Shown piece after piece: positions 20,182 to 21,022 of a stretch of 21,022 nucleotides of DNA. Below the pieces are notes generated by a model. It was not told where the DNA came from. It did not search any database and was given only the letters and a program-made list of their open reading frames with translations. Both the position numbers and the translations under genes were made by a program. This stretch comes from Azolla pinnata. Taxonomy: Eukaryota; Streptophyta; Polypodiopsida; Salviniales; Salviniaceae. The stretch is from NCBI GenBank assembly GCA_037176905.1, contig JBBBWG010004769.1:1-21022 (forward strand), given 5' to 3'. How positions within the stretch are numbered: position 1 is the first letter of the stretch; each line of letters begins with the position of its first letter.

Positions 20182-21022
20182 ATGAGGAGGCGGCAGCAGC
20201 AGCAGCAGCTGTACGACTTCTTTTTGCCGCGCCCGGCGGCGCGATTCGCGGAGCCAGATGCCGCCGCCGCCGCCGCCGCCGCCGCCGCTCGCGTGCAGCG
20301 GCTTCTGCTCGTCGACTGCACGCTCAGCCTGGCGCCCCCGGCGCCGGCCGCGCCGCAAAGTCCGCCGCATTCTGCACAAGACGAACAAGACTATCATCAT
20401 CATCATCATCATCATCATCCTCATCCTCATCCTCATCCAGCTCCTCATCCTCCTCAGCCTCCGCAGCCGCCGCAGCCGCAGCAGCAATCTCCTCGCCGCC
20501 GTCGTCGTCATCATGATCACCCCCTGATCCGCACCAGCCTCACCGCTGTCTCCTGCGATCTACCCCTTCCTCCTCCTCCTCCTCCTCCTCCTCCTCAGGT
20601 CCCGCCCTTCGTCAAATCTGCGCCCCTTTGTCTCCTCTTCTTCCTTCCTTCCTTCCTTCCTTCCTTTCCCACCCCTCCATTGCTTGCTTGCTTTTGCGTC
20701 TCACCATCCCCAAAGCCCACCCTGACTCTAAGCCCTTCACTGACGTCCGCCCCCTTTCAATCGGGCCACGCATGATATCTCTCCCTCCCCCAAATGATTC
20801 ACGCGCCTGCTACAGCTTTCAATCTCCTTTTCCCGGCCGCTGCTACTAACCATGATAATTATAATCGTGGCCCTGTGTACTCATGTTGCTCGTTGTTCTG
20901 TGCAGATCTGCGCTTGTAATATGCCGATCAGGAATGGCGAGGAGAAGCAGCAGCAGCAGCAGAATTACGGCACCGGCGCGTGTACCACTACTCATTACAA
21001 CTGCATGGCGCTGCAGGATAAT
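20182..21022 (+). CDS. 5' part of a probable transcription regulator, HAN/GATA-like motif (incomplete)
   Basis: Exon 1 (20182-20598) starts at the first ATG, and its donor CAG|GTCCCG follows a poly-Pro run. Exon 2 begins at 20906 after TTCTGTGCAG. It joins in phase 0 and stays open to the window end, so at least 178 residues are present and the 3' part lies outside. The protein has a Gln run, LYDFFLPRPAARF, an Ala run, LLLVDCTLSLAPPAPA (residues about 43-58), a His run (about 70-82), alternating Pro/Gln, a basic RRRRRHH stretch and nine prolines. VDCTLSL resembles the 'VDCTLSLGTPSTR' motif upstream of the zinc finger in HANABA TARANU-type B-GATA factors, and also an EAR-like LxLxL repressor motif. 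The GATA finger itself is not seen. Unspliced, exon 1 would stop at 20775. GC content is far above the flanks. Confidence 0.5.

Noticed and set aside
20176..20520. Minus-strand frame rich in Met and Arg opposite the last gene.
   Set aside because: It is the antisense reading of CAT, GCC and CCT triplet repeats.

Overview
This is a nuclear plant sequence. The evidence is a 17-exon gene for a plant-type cellular RNA-dependent RNA polymerase (RDR, gamma clade), GT-AG introns throughout, plant-type (CCCTAAA) telomere-like blocks, and AT-rich intergenic DNA with MITE-like repeats. GC-rich first exons with Ala, Pro and His homopolymers, and the abundance of GATCGATC-type sequence, suggest an angiosperm, perhaps a monocot. 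The species cannot be fixed from this sequence.

Layout. Positions 1-4390 are mostly intergenic. They hold a (CA)n microsatellite, a frameshifted membrane-protein relic (533-1131, minus), a small tandem duplication, a MITE-like inverted-repeat element (2534-2937) and a miRNA-like hairpin (4118-4190). The hairpin lies just beyond the 3' end of the RDR gene. The RDR gene runs on the minus strand from 10103 to 4394. I could assemble all 17 exons with consistent phase into 979 codons plus stop, so it looks intact.

Positions 10104-11721 are the shared 5' region of two divergent genes. It is built of two diverged ~0.5-kb direct repeats plus a partial third copy. Each copy carries telomere-like repeats, and the two full copies carry them as a head-to-head inverted pair. 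From 11722 to 13864 (plus) lies a four-exon gene for a protein with an N-terminal MGC lipidation signal. Its first exon contains seven perfect telomere hexamers read in frame as (Asn-Pro)7. I do not firmly recognise the family; there is weak resemblance to DUF630-type proteins.

Positions 13865-19932 are gene-poor. They contain a near-perfect 67-bp tandem duplication, two more members of the inverted-repeat family (16041-16540 complete, 19500-19610 one end), and a long alternating purine-pyrimidine tract. A 95-bp mixed CCCTAA/CCCTAAA/CCCTAAAA block (19937-20031) lies about 150 bp upstream of the last gene. That gene (20182 to the window end, plus) is the 5' part of a probable regulator whose 'VDCTLSL' motif recalls the HANABA TARANU group of GATA factors. 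Its zinc finger would lie outside the window.

No operon-like cooperation is expected. The theme linking the genes is telomere-like DNA in the 5' region, and in one case in the coding sequence, of all three of them.
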